Below are positions 34,114-41,737 of a DNA stretch of 64,000 nucleotides, piece by piece; positions within the stretch are counted from its first letter, which is position 1, and every line of letters begins with the position of its first letter. The DNA is taken from contig JAFZZM010000024.1 in NCBI GenBank assembly GCA_017615755.1, positions 1 to 64,000 on the forward strand, written 5' to 3'. The translations under genes were made by a program, and so were the position numbers. Source of the DNA: Clostridiales bacterium (GTDB lineage: Bacteria > Bacillota > Clostridia > Saccharofermentanales > Saccharofermentanaceae). A model generated the notes under the pieces. The model made no database searches, was not told where the DNA came from, and saw only the letters and a program-made list of their open reading frames with translations.

Positions 34114-35004
34114 TCACAGCTGCAGTTTGAATATCGTTCTTTCTTTTCCGTGCGTGACCCATTTGCGGATCAGATCCAGAAGCGTGCAAAGCCAGATCCC
34201 CAGAATGAAACCCACGACGTTCATCCACGCATCGTCGATATCGCATTCTCCCATATGGAAGAAATACTGGACGGCTTCGATCGAGCTTGCCAGGAAGAAC
34301 GGGAACAGATACAAGATCCAGCGGTGTTTTCTTTCTCTCCACCACAAAGACATATAAAATCCCATCGGCAGGAAGATCAGAAGATTGCCGAAGAACTGGA
34401 TGAATACGCCGTTTTTGAAATATCCCTTCTTGATGAGCGGCCAGTATATGGCAAAAGCGCCTTTCAACGGTTTCAGGTTCAAACTGCCGTTTCCGAAGTG
34501 ACGGTTTCGCTGCAGTACGAAGAGATCCGCCAGAAGCACCAGATACAACAGCGCGAACATGATACTCGAACAGAGGAAACCTCGTCCGAAACTGCGCCGT
34601 ATGTGCGCCGCATTCCATTTCTTATGGGCAAACAACCGGATCATGATCGTGATCATCGTGCCACCGCCCCACATCAGGATGACCTGAAAACACCACTCAT
34701 AATCCATGTTCCGGAAAAGCGCCCGCCATCCGTTGTCAAAGTGTGTGAAGAAAAAGAACAGCACATTGGTCAGAAGACCGAGTGTCTGTAGTAATGCACA
34801 CAGGAAGTGGCTCTTCGATGCCATAAACATAAAGGTAGTAAGTCCGATCGCGCAGCCCAGTAGGAAGATCTCCTGCAATGGCGAAAAGAACAGCGAATCG
34901 CTCATTTCGATCAGCATCGGATGCAATAATACACTTGTTATAAAGGCGACCGCGATCAGTTGATTCAGCCGCCGGTCTCTTGGTTTTCTCGAATTACTCT
35001 TCAT
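34114..35004 (-). CDS. VanZ-like membrane protein
   Basis: A 296-residue protein with about six to seven transmembrane segments. The VanZ-type core is GNLLIFLPMGFYMSLWW ... SSIEAVQYFFHMGECDIDD followed by NVVGFILGIWL. The family includes VanZ of teicoplanin resistance, but most members are uncharacterised. Its ATG overlaps the last codons of the dehydroquinase-mutase fusion by 11 bp, so it is translated with the aromatic operon even though no link to that pathway is known. Confidence 0.8.
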   Translation of the reverse strand: MKSNSRKPRDRRLNQLIAVAFITSVLLHPMLIEMSDSLFFSPLQEIFLLGCAIGLTTFMFMASKSHFLCALLQTLGLLTNVLFFFFTHFDNGWRALFRNMDYEWCFQVILMWGGGTMITIMIRLFAHKKWNAAHIRRSFGRGFLCSSIMFALLYLVLLADLFVLQRNRHFGNGSLNLKPLKGAFAIYWPLIKKGYFKNGVFIQFFGNLLIFLPMGFYMSLWWRERKHRWILYLFPFFLASSIEAVQYFFHMGECDIDDAWMNVVGFILGIWLCTLLDLIRKWVTHGKERTIFKLQL

Positions 35005-35737
35005 TGGTAACGTTTCTTAGTTGGGTCTGCCTTTCTTTGGAAAGACGCATGATCTCTTTCATGAAGTCCTGCGCCAGTTCCGCGTATTGCTTCTCCACCC
35101 CGTTTGCTGCCTTCTCCAGGATCTCCTGTTCCCTCGACGGCGCATACGTTTCCGTTCCCATCTCCATCTTTATCTTCGCGATGCGCTCCACATGCTTCAT
35201 CCTCCGCTGCCAAAGCATAAGAAGCTCCTTATCCAGTGCATCGATCGCGATGCGTTCCTCTCCCAGAAGATCAGTGCAATCCTTGCTCTCCTCTTCATGG
35301 TCCTTCATATATGTGTCACAAAGACGTTCCATCGCTACCAGGTAGCTGTTCACGCCAAGTCCGCTGATCTGCTCTACGCATACATCCTCGATGACCGAGC
35401 GGTTTCTGAAATCCTCACGGTTATGAATGTCGGAAAGATGCACCTCCACGACCGGGATCTTGATCAGCTCGATCGCATCACGGATCGCGATGCTGTAGTG
35501 GGTATAGGCACCGGCATTCAGAACGATACCATCGATCACACCCATCGAAGTATGGAGCTTACGGATCAGGGCCGACTCGGACTCTGACTGGAAGCAGAGG
35601 ACCTTTACGCCCAGCTCGATGCCCTTGTTGATGCAGGCATTTTCCAGATCAGCAAGTGTACCGCTTCCATAATGCTTCGGGTCTCTCTTTCCCAGCATGG
35701 AAAGATTCGGTCCGTTCATGATCAATATCGTCTTCAT
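34994..35737 (-). CDS. aroQ: type II 3-dehydroquinate dehydratase fused to chorismate mutase
   Basis: A 247-residue bifunctional protein. Residues 1-~145 are a type II dehydroquinase: ILIMNGPNLSMLGKRDPKHYG, the catalytic Tyr region after GKRDP, FQSESESALIRKLH, LNAGAYTHYSIAIRDAI and VEVHLSDIHNRE. Residues ~160-245 are an all-helical AroQ-class chorismate mutase (IDALDKELLMLWQRRMKHVE, then AKIKMEMGTETYAPSREQEI). One chain would therefore serve shikimate step 3 and the first step toward Phe/Tyr. It overlaps aroC by ATGA. The symbol aroQ applies to both halves. The two activities are non-consecutive. Confidence 0.9.
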   Translation of the reverse strand: MKTILIMNGPNLSMLGKRDPKHYGSGTLADLENACINKGIELGVKVLCFQSESESALIRKLHTSMGVIDGIVLNAGAYTHYSIAIRDAIELIKIPVVEVHLSDIHNREDFRNRSVIEDVCVEQISGLGVNSYLVAMERLCDTYMKDHEEESKDCTDLLGEERIAIDALDKELLMLWQRRMKHVERIAKIKMEMGTETYAPSREQEILEKAANGVEKQYAELAQDFMKEIMRLSKERQTQLRNVTNEE

Positions 35738-36819
35738 ACGCCATATTCTCCTTTACCCATCAGACAATCCAGAAGCGCCAGTGCCAGACATCCTTCCACG
35801 ACCGGCAGTGCTCTCGGCACGATACACGCATCGTGGCGTCCCGGGATCTCGATCTTCACGTTTTCCTTCGTCTCCAGATTGACTGTATCCTGCTCCTTGG
35901 CGATCGACGGTGTCGGCTTAAACGCCACCTGTGCCAGGATCGGCATTCCGTTACTGATACCGCCCTCGAATCCGCCGCCATGGTTGGTCGTCATGCGGAG
36001 CTTATCTCCATCGAATGAAAGATGGTCGTTGTTAACAGAACCCCGACGTTCCGCCACGGCAAAACCACTTCCGAAGGATACGCCCTTTACTGCCGGTACA
36101 CCGAATGCGAGCTGCGCGAAGCTGCTCTCCACCGTATCCCACATCGGCGAGCCGATGCCTCCCGGGAATCCTGTCGCCATGACTTCCACGATACCGCCCA
36201 CCGAATCCGTCTCGGCTCTTGCCGCATCGATCTCTTCCTTCATTCTTGCCGCCAGGCTCTCGTTTTCCTGTGGAAAAGCGCCTTCTGCCGGTACGACCGG
36301 TGTCTCGGCTTCTTCCCAGCTCTCCGCCGCGATCTTTCCGATGCGGATGATGTGTCCGTAGATCTCTGTCCCGGTCTTAGCCTTCAGGACCTGCTTGGCG
36401 ATAGCACCGGCAAAAAGGATCGGTGCCGTCAGTCTTCCGGAAAAATGTCCGGAACCTCTCGGGTCGTTATTCATCTTATAACGCAGACGCGAAGTATAGT
36501 CCGCATGACCCGGTCTCGGGGTCGTGACAAAACCTTCGTAATCCGAAGAATGCTGGTTGGTATTGAGGATCTCGACAGCCAGTGGTGTACCTGTGGTTTT
36601 GCCCTGGTAAATACCGGACAGGATCGTCGGCAGATCCGGTTCTTTTCGCGGAGTAGAGCCCGCCTGGGTACCCGGCGCACGACGCTGCATCTCCTTGACG
36701 ACCTGCGCCTCATCGATCGCCACTCCACTCGGCAGTCCATCGATCACGACGCCGATCGCCGCACCGTGCGACTCCCCGTAAATGCTGATCTTTAAACGCT
36801 TACCCCACGTTGATCCCAT
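35734..36819 (-). CDS. aroC: chorismate synthase
   Basis: Converts EPSP to chorismate with reduced FMN. The 361-residue protein shows ISIYGESHGAAIG (first signature), GHADYTSRLRYK, DPRGSGHFSGRLTAP and GGFEGGISNGMPI. ATG 36819 is preceded by GGAGG with an 8-nt spacer and overlaps the end of aroA by 20 bp; a longer frame to 36852 lies inside aroA. It is the fifth gene of the operon and couples to the next by ATGA. Confidence 0.96.
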   Translation of the reverse strand: MGSTWGKRLKISIYGESHGAAIGVVIDGLPSGVAIDEAQVVKEMQRRAPGTQAGSTPRKEPDLPTILSGIYQGKTTGTPLAVEILNTNQHSSDYEGFVTTPRPGHADYTSRLRYKMNNDPRGSGHFSGRLTAPILFAGAIAKQVLKAKTGTEIYGHIIRIGKIAAESWEEAETPVVPAEGAFPQENESLAARMKEEIDAARAETDSVGGIVEVMATGFPGGIGSPMWDTVESSFAQLAFGVPAVKGVSFGSGFAVAERRGSVNNDHLSFDGDKLRMTTNHGGGFEGGISNGMPILAQVAFKPTPSIAKEQDTVNLETKENVKIEIPGRHDACIVPRALPVVEGCLALALLDCLMGKGEYGV

Positions 36820-38101
36820 GTATAGTTCCTCCCAGATCCAGGTATTCTTCAAAAAATGTCGGATAGGATTTCTCCACCGCCACCGGATCCTTGATCCAGA
36901 TGGTATCTTTTGCCACCGTAGCCGCGACCGCAGCCGCCATGACCAGTCGGTGGTCTTTATGTGTATCGATCGTGCCGCCGGAGAATATCTTCTCTCCCGG
37001 TTTCACATGTTTTCCGCGGATCGTCATGCCGTCCGGGAACACTTCCACGTCCGCACCCAGGACACGAAGCAGGCCCGCCGTAGAAGCCAGTCTGTCCGAC
37101 TCCTTCAGGGCCAGTCTTTCTGCGTGCACGATATGTGTCTCACAATCCGTTGCAGCTGCCGCCACGGCAAATACCGGCACCAGATCCGGTACATCGCTCG
37201 CATCCATCTCGAAGACTTTCTCCCCGCTGTCCGGAAGGTCCGCCTTCCGAAGTCCCGCAAGAAGTGTCTCGATCGCCTTATCACCCTGCGCCGTTTTTGC
37301 CGGCAGATTCGTCAGGAGAAGCGCCGAGCCCAGGTAGTTGGCCACAAGCCAGAACGCAGCCTGCGAGTAATCCGCTTCCACGTCAAAAGCACTGGTCCTT
37401 TTTCTTGCCGGTGCGCCGTTTAAGTAGTATCCGTCTTTTTCACGGATCACATCGCATCCGAATGCTTCCATTACGTCCAGCGTCATGTTGACGTACGGCT
37501 CCGACTCCAGTTTTGTGGAAAGACGGACCCGGGACGGATCTTTTTCATAGGAAAGCGCCATCAGAAGACCTGAGATATACTGGGAACTCACGTTTCCGGG
37601 AAGTGTATATTCGCCCGCCATCATCTTGCCCTTGATCTCCAGAGGCAGAGAAAGCCCGGTTGGATCGCGGTAGATCATCTGCGCACCACTGTTCTCGAAA
37701 ACACCCTCGTACTCCTTGATCGGGCGGTTCGGAAGACGTCCATGTCCCTCGAAGCGCGTCGGAACACCGAGTGTCGCGACAAGCGGGATCAGGAAACGAA
37801 GTGTCGAACCGGATTCTTTACAGTCGATCACGATAGGTTCTTCGGATCTTGCACCGGAATTCATATATTCCTGAAGTTTCAGAAGCGCAGCACGGGTCGC
37901 CAGGATATCATCGGAAGCATGCTCCAGATCAACTTTGGCCAGAGAAACATCCCCTGCCAAGAATGCCATGATCAGTGCCCGGTGCGCCACACTCTTCGAC
38001 TGCGGCACCGAAACATTCCCGGTCAGTTTTCCCGGTTCGATCCCGAGTTTTCCGGATTGCAGCAATGCATCGATACGAATCTTCTGTTGTTCTTTATCCA
38101 A
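36800..38101 (-). CDS. aroA: 3-phosphoshikimate 1-carboxyvinyltransferase (EPSP synthase)
   Basis: Adds enolpyruvyl from PEP to shikimate 3-phosphate. The 433-residue protein has VSVPQSKSVAHRALIMA, KESGSTLRFLIPL, EGHGRLPNRPIKEY, SSQYISGLLMAL and the late DTHKDHRLVMAAAVAA. It starts at TTG 38101 (reads MDKEQQKIR) with GGGAG 6 nt upstream; no ATG fits. It overlaps aroC. Glyphosate class cannot be stated with confidence from these motifs. Confidence 0.96.
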   Translation of the reverse strand: MDKEQQKIRIDALLQSGKLGIEPGKLTGNVSVPQSKSVAHRALIMAFLAGDVSLAKVDLEHASDDILATRAALLKLQEYMNSGARSEEPIVIDCKESGSTLRFLIPLVATLGVPTRFEGHGRLPNRPIKEYEGVFENSGAQMIYRDPTGLSLPLEIKGKMMAGEYTLPGNVSSQYISGLLMALSYEKDPSRVRLSTKLESEPYVNMTLDVMEAFGCDVIREKDGYYLNGAPARKRTSAFDVEADYSQAAFWLVANYLGSALLLTNLPAKTAQGDKAIETLLAGLRKADLPDSGEKVFEMDASDVPDLVPVFAVAAAATDCETHIVHAERLALKESDRLASTAGLLRVLGADVEVFPDGMTIRGKHVKPGEKIFSGGTIDTHKDHRLVMAAAVAATVAKDTIWIKDPVAVEKSYPTFFEEYLDLGGTIHGINVG

Positions 38102-38118
38102 GTTGTTCTCCCTTCACC

Positions 38119-39159
38119 TCAGAGCAGATCTTTCAGTTCCTGTTCCGAGAGTGGCTGTGTCTTCGAATCACCGATCTCTTTGATCACGACAAAGTAGACC
38201 TTACCGTTCAGCTTCTTCTTATCCGAAAGCATCGTCTGGTAGAGATCTTCGACAGGAAGATCTGTAGATGTCGGCAGATGCCATTTCTCCAGTACGCTCT
38301 GGATACGGTCCTTCACACCCTTCGGTGTCTGGCCCAGTTTCTCACCGATCTCGCAGGCCTTGATCATGCCGATCGCGACCGCTTCACCGTGTGTATAACG
38401 GCTGTAACCGGAAACCTTCTCGATGGCATGGCCCCATGTGTGACCGAAGTTCAGGAGCATTCTCTCACCGGTATCGAACTCGTCGTTCTGTACGACTGTC
38501 GTCTTGATCTTTACGCAGCGCTCGAGCATCCATTCCATATCGGCCTGTCCCTTCTCGATCGCCTCAAAAAGCATCGCATCGCGGATGCATCCGTACTTGA
38601 TGACTTCCGCCATACCTTCAGCCATACGTGTTCTCGACAGGGACTTCAGAAGGCCCGGATCGATCACAACTGCTTTCGGCTGATAGAAAGCGCCGACCAG
38701 GTTTTTGCCGAACGGCATATCGATACCTGTCTTACCGCCGATGGACGAGTCCACCTGCGCAAGAAGTGTTGTCGGTACCTGGATCAAAGGACATCCGCGC
38801 ATATATGTCGCAGCTGCAAAGCCGGTCAGATCGCCGACTACGCCGCCGCCGAGTGCGATCACAAGATCCGTTCTTGTCATGCCGAAATCGTGCATCGCAC
38901 CATAGATCGCAAAGAGATTCTTCTCACATTTGCTTGCTTCTCCACTTTCAACTACATAGGAAGCGACTTCAAAACCGGAACCTTCCAGAGACTTCTTCGC
39001 CTGCTCCAGATACAGTCCTTCCACGATAGAATCCGTAACGATAAAAGCCTTACGGCTCCGAACTGTCTTTCCCGCCACGTCGCCCAGCTGTGCCAGTGCT
39101 CCGGTACGGATCAGGATCGGGTATTTTCCATGATTTGTATTTGCCATGATCTCCGGCAT
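38119..39159 (-). CDS. aroB: 3-dehydroquinate synthase
   Basis: Cyclises DAHP to 3-dehydroquinate using NAD and a metal. The 346-residue protein carries ALGGGVVGDLTGFAA (NAD loop), QVPTTLLAQVDSSIGGKTG, the metal-site RMAEGMAEVIKYG and NFGHTWGHAIE. GGAGGTGATCGT precedes ATG 39159. It lies between the aroE-aroK fusion and aroA, 17 bp before the latter. Confidence 0.97.
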   Translation of the reverse strand: MPEIMANTNHGKYPILIRTGALAQLGDVAGKTVRSRKAFIVTDSIVEGLYLEQAKKSLEGSGFEVASYVVESGEASKCEKNLFAIYGAMHDFGMTRTDLVIALGGGVVGDLTGFAAATYMRGCPLIQVPTTLLAQVDSSIGGKTGIDMPFGKNLVGAFYQPKAVVIDPGLLKSLSRTRMAEGMAEVIKYGCIRDAMLFEAIEKGQADMEWMLERCVKIKTTVVQNDEFDTGERMLLNFGHTWGHAIEKVSGYSRYTHGEAVAIGMIKACEIGEKLGQTPKGVKDRIQSVLEKWHLPTSTDLPVEDLYQTMLSDKKKLNGKVYFVVIKEIGDSKTQPLSEQELKDLL

Positions 39160-39215
39160 ACGATCACCTCCATGTGTCTGTTTCCACTTCTAATATTTTA
39201 CCATGTCTCGACATA

Positions 39216-40541
39216 TCACGTCTCGAACAGCTTAGTCACATTCGCAAAAATCACTTCCGCATTTTCATTGGCTTCCAGCACGACATCCGCAGCTCTCTCA
39301 TAGGTCGGTTCGCGCGATTCAAGACGCGCCACCATGTTCTTATACGCCGTGTCCGCATCCTTCGCATCGAGAAGCGGTCTGGACCGGTCGTGCTTCACAC
39401 GCTCCCAGATCACTTCCGGCTTCGCTTTCAGATAGATCAGCACGGACTTGCTTTCCTTAAGAAGCGCCTCGTTCTTCTCGTTGGTCAGCACTCCGCCGCC
39501 AAGCGATATCACGGCCGAACCGGGCTGCTCGAGTTCACGCTTTAATATCTCGTGTTCCATTCTACGGAAGGTCTCTTCTCCGTCTTTCTCGAAGATCTCA
39601 CGGATCGGACATCCCGCGACTTCCACGATCTTGTCGTCCAGATCGATAAACGGGATCTTGAAATAGTTTGCCGTCATACGGCCGATCGTCGTCTTGCCCG
39701 CACCCATAAAGCCCGTAAAGATCATCTTCATCGGGTTCTTCTCCCAGAGTTTCTTTCTCACATCCGGCAGGATCTCGGAAAGCCTCTTATCGTCAAAATG
39801 CGCATCCGGTGCCCAGATCTTCTCCGCAGCGATCGCCTGGTTGAGAAGCATCTTCAGACCCGAGATAGCATTCTTTCCTTCAGCCCGGTACTGCATGCAG
39901 GTCTTTGTCGGACACGGGTTGTAGATCGTGTCAAAGAACGTACCGCCTTCTGCGAGGATCCCTGCATCCGGGATCACGTCATGGACCTTCGGCCACATGC
40001 CGCAAGGTGTGCCGTTTAATATCGTGTCATACACCAGGCCGGACTCCGCCGGTTTGACTTTCTCGTACCCCTTCTCCTTGCACTCATCGATGAGGACCAG
40101 TGCTTTTTCCGGGGAACGCGCCCAGATCGAAAGATCCGCGCCCGCCTTCAGGGCTTCGATGGCCATCATGCGGGCCACGCCGCCGGCACCGAGAAGCAGG
40201 ACTTTCTTGTCCTTCATCGGCACACCGCAGGACAGAAAACCGTCCACGTCCGTGTTGTAGCCGATCCTGCCACAGACCGTATTCGCCGCACCGTATTCTT
40301 TGACCATCGGCGCCACGTCATCGAGGAACGGAAGGATCGCAACCTTGTGCGGGATCGTAACATTGAAACCGGTCAGTTCCTTCATCAGGATCGGTGCATA
40401 TTTCGGTAGTTCCTCCGGGGAGATCTCATAGAGTTCGTATTTTCCGAAGATTCCGGATGCCTCCATGATGCGCTCATGGATATAAGGGGACATCGAGTGA
40501 CCCAGAGGGTACCCGATGAGGCCCGCTTTAATCGCACTCAT
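39216..40541 (-). CDS. aroE-aroK: shikimate dehydrogenase fused to shikimate kinase
   Basis: A 441-residue bifunctional enzyme. Residues 1-~260 are AroE: LIGYPLGHSMSPYIHE, GFNVTIPHK, the NADP loop LLGAGGVARMMA. Residues ~273-441 are AroK: TGFMGAGKTTIGRM (P-loop), FIDLDDKI, SLGGGVL and DRSRPLL with the lid arginines. The two consecutive reactions (dehydroshikimate to shikimate to shikimate 3-phosphate) are in one chain joined by a short linker. It starts inside the end of tyrA, overlapping it by 14 bp. Confidence 0.95.
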   Translation of the reverse strand: MSAIKAGLIGYPLGHSMSPYIHERIMEASGIFGKYELYEISPEELPKYAPILMKELTGFNVTIPHKVAILPFLDDVAPMVKEYGAANTVCGRIGYNTDVDGFLSCGVPMKDKKVLLLGAGGVARMMAIEALKAGADLSIWARSPEKALVLIDECKEKGYEKVKPAESGLVYDTILNGTPCGMWPKVHDVIPDAGILAEGGTFFDTIYNPCPTKTCMQYRAEGKNAISGLKMLLNQAIAAEKIWAPDAHFDDKRLSEILPDVRKKLWEKNPMKMIFTGFMGAGKTTIGRMTANYFKIPFIDLDDKIVEVAGCPIREIFEKDGEETFRRMEHEILKRELEQPGSAVISLGGGVLTNEKNEALLKESKSVLIYLKAKPEVIWERVKHDRSRPLLDAKDADTAYKNMVARLESREPTYERAADVVLEANENAEVIFANVTKLFET

Positions 40542-41622
40542 AGCCGGCCTCCTTCAGAAGCGCATAAGCCTCTACCGCTTCCTTCGCCGTACCGAGCAGC
40601 AGGCTCACCTGGCCGCCTTCGTATGTACGGAAGTTGCGGATGTTGATGTTTCGGATATTGATGTTGCCCTTGCCGAGGATGGCCGTGATGCGGGCCAGCT
40701 CACCGGGTTTATCGTCGACATAGACGGTCAGCATGGAAGATGCTTCCAGTGCGCCACGCAGGTTCGAATCGAGGTGGTCGCGGTAGCAGGCGCCCTGCAT
40801 GAAGAGTTTCTCCAAGCCGGCCTGATCGTCTTTTTCAAGTGTGTCTTTCCATGTGGAAAGAAGGTCGATGTACTTTTCCAGAACCGGCAGAAGCGCCTCC
40901 CTGGAGTTCTCCGTGATGCCTGCCCAGAGTTTCGCATCCGAAGAAGCGATGCGGGTAATATCGCGGAAACCACCAGCCGCCATACGGGAGATGGCACCAT
41001 CGTCAATGTTGGCCATGAGAAGCGAAAGGCTGCTGGCCACGATATGCGGAAGATGTGATACGGCCGCCACACGCTCGTCGTGTTCTTTTGCCGACATACG
41101 CATCGGGATCGCGCCGATTCCACGGATCAGTTTTTCAAAGGCATCCAGCATCGTGACCGATACTGCACACTGGTCCGGAATACAGATCACATAAAGTGCA
41201 TTTTCGAAGAGGGATTCACTGCTGCATGCATAACCATGGCGCTCGGAACCGGCCATCGGATGACCGCCCACGAAATTCGGAAGCGAGATGGCTTCCATGA
41301 CCGGACGCTTGACCGATCCGACATCGGAGATCAGACCGATATCCAGTGTCTTCAGCGTTGGCTCCATCTCCTTGATCGCGTCGATCGGCGCACAAAGGAC
41401 GGCCAGATCACATCCATCCAGGATAGATAAGTCGTCCTTGGAAAATGAGGAGATCACTCCTTCTTTGACTGCCAGTTCACCGGAAGCCTGATCCGGCTCT
41501 ACCGCAACGATTTCATCCACATCAGTACGGTGCTTCAGTGCTTTTGCCAAAGAACCACCGATCAGGCCGAGACCAACGATACCGACCTTCTTGATCCCCG
41601 TGGATTTTCTATCCTCTTGCAT
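40528..41622 (-). CDS. tyrA: prephenate dehydrogenase with ACT domain
   Basis: Oxidative decarboxylation of prephenate toward tyrosine. The 364-residue protein shows the NAD fold GIVGLGLIGGSLAKALK, VGGHPMAGSERHGYACS and SHLPHIVASSL. A C-terminal ACT domain (TVYVDDKPGELARITAILG) is probably for tyrosine feedback. I start at ATG 41622 because GAGAGGT precedes it and the longer frame's ATG (41655) overlaps the promoter's -10. It is the first gene of the aromatic operon. pheA and DAHP synthase are not in the window. Confidence 0.95.
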   Translation of the reverse strand: MQEDRKSTGIKKVGIVGLGLIGGSLAKALKHRTDVDEIVAVEPDQASGELAVKEGVISSFSKDDLSILDGCDLAVLCAPIDAIKEMEPTLKTLDIGLISDVGSVKRPVMEAISLPNFVGGHPMAGSERHGYACSSESLFENALYVICIPDQCAVSVTMLDAFEKLIRGIGAIPMRMSAKEHDERVAAVSHLPHIVASSLSLLMANIDDGAISRMAAGGFRDITRIASSDAKLWAGITENSREALLPVLEKYIDLLSTWKDTLEKDDQAGLEKLFMQGACYRDHLDSNLRGALEASSMLTVYVDDKPGELARITAILGKGNINIRNINIRNFRTYEGGQVSLLLGTAKEAVEAYALLKEAGYECD

Positions 41623-41653
41623 GCGAAAATACCTCTCTTTTTCAAGTAGGTCC

Positions 41654-41662
41654 ATTATAGCA
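41654..41662 (-). promoter_or_regulatory. extended -10 promoter of the aromatic operon
   Basis: On the minus strand ATGCTATAAT gives TGC directly before TATAAT (41659-41654). The -35 region is poor. A start near 41647 gives a leader of about 25 nt to tyrA. No T-box or other attenuator is visible. Confidence 0.6.
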
Positions 41663-41737
41663 TGAAGGCGCGTGATTCTGACAGTTTTACCCTACCGGGC
41701 TACGAAATTCAGCAGGTTTCGATAACGTTATGCATCG

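Noticed and set aside
34076..34791. plus-strand frames across the VanZ-like gene and element B
   Set aside because: They run through the mobile element into the antisense of a membrane-protein gene and have no family features.
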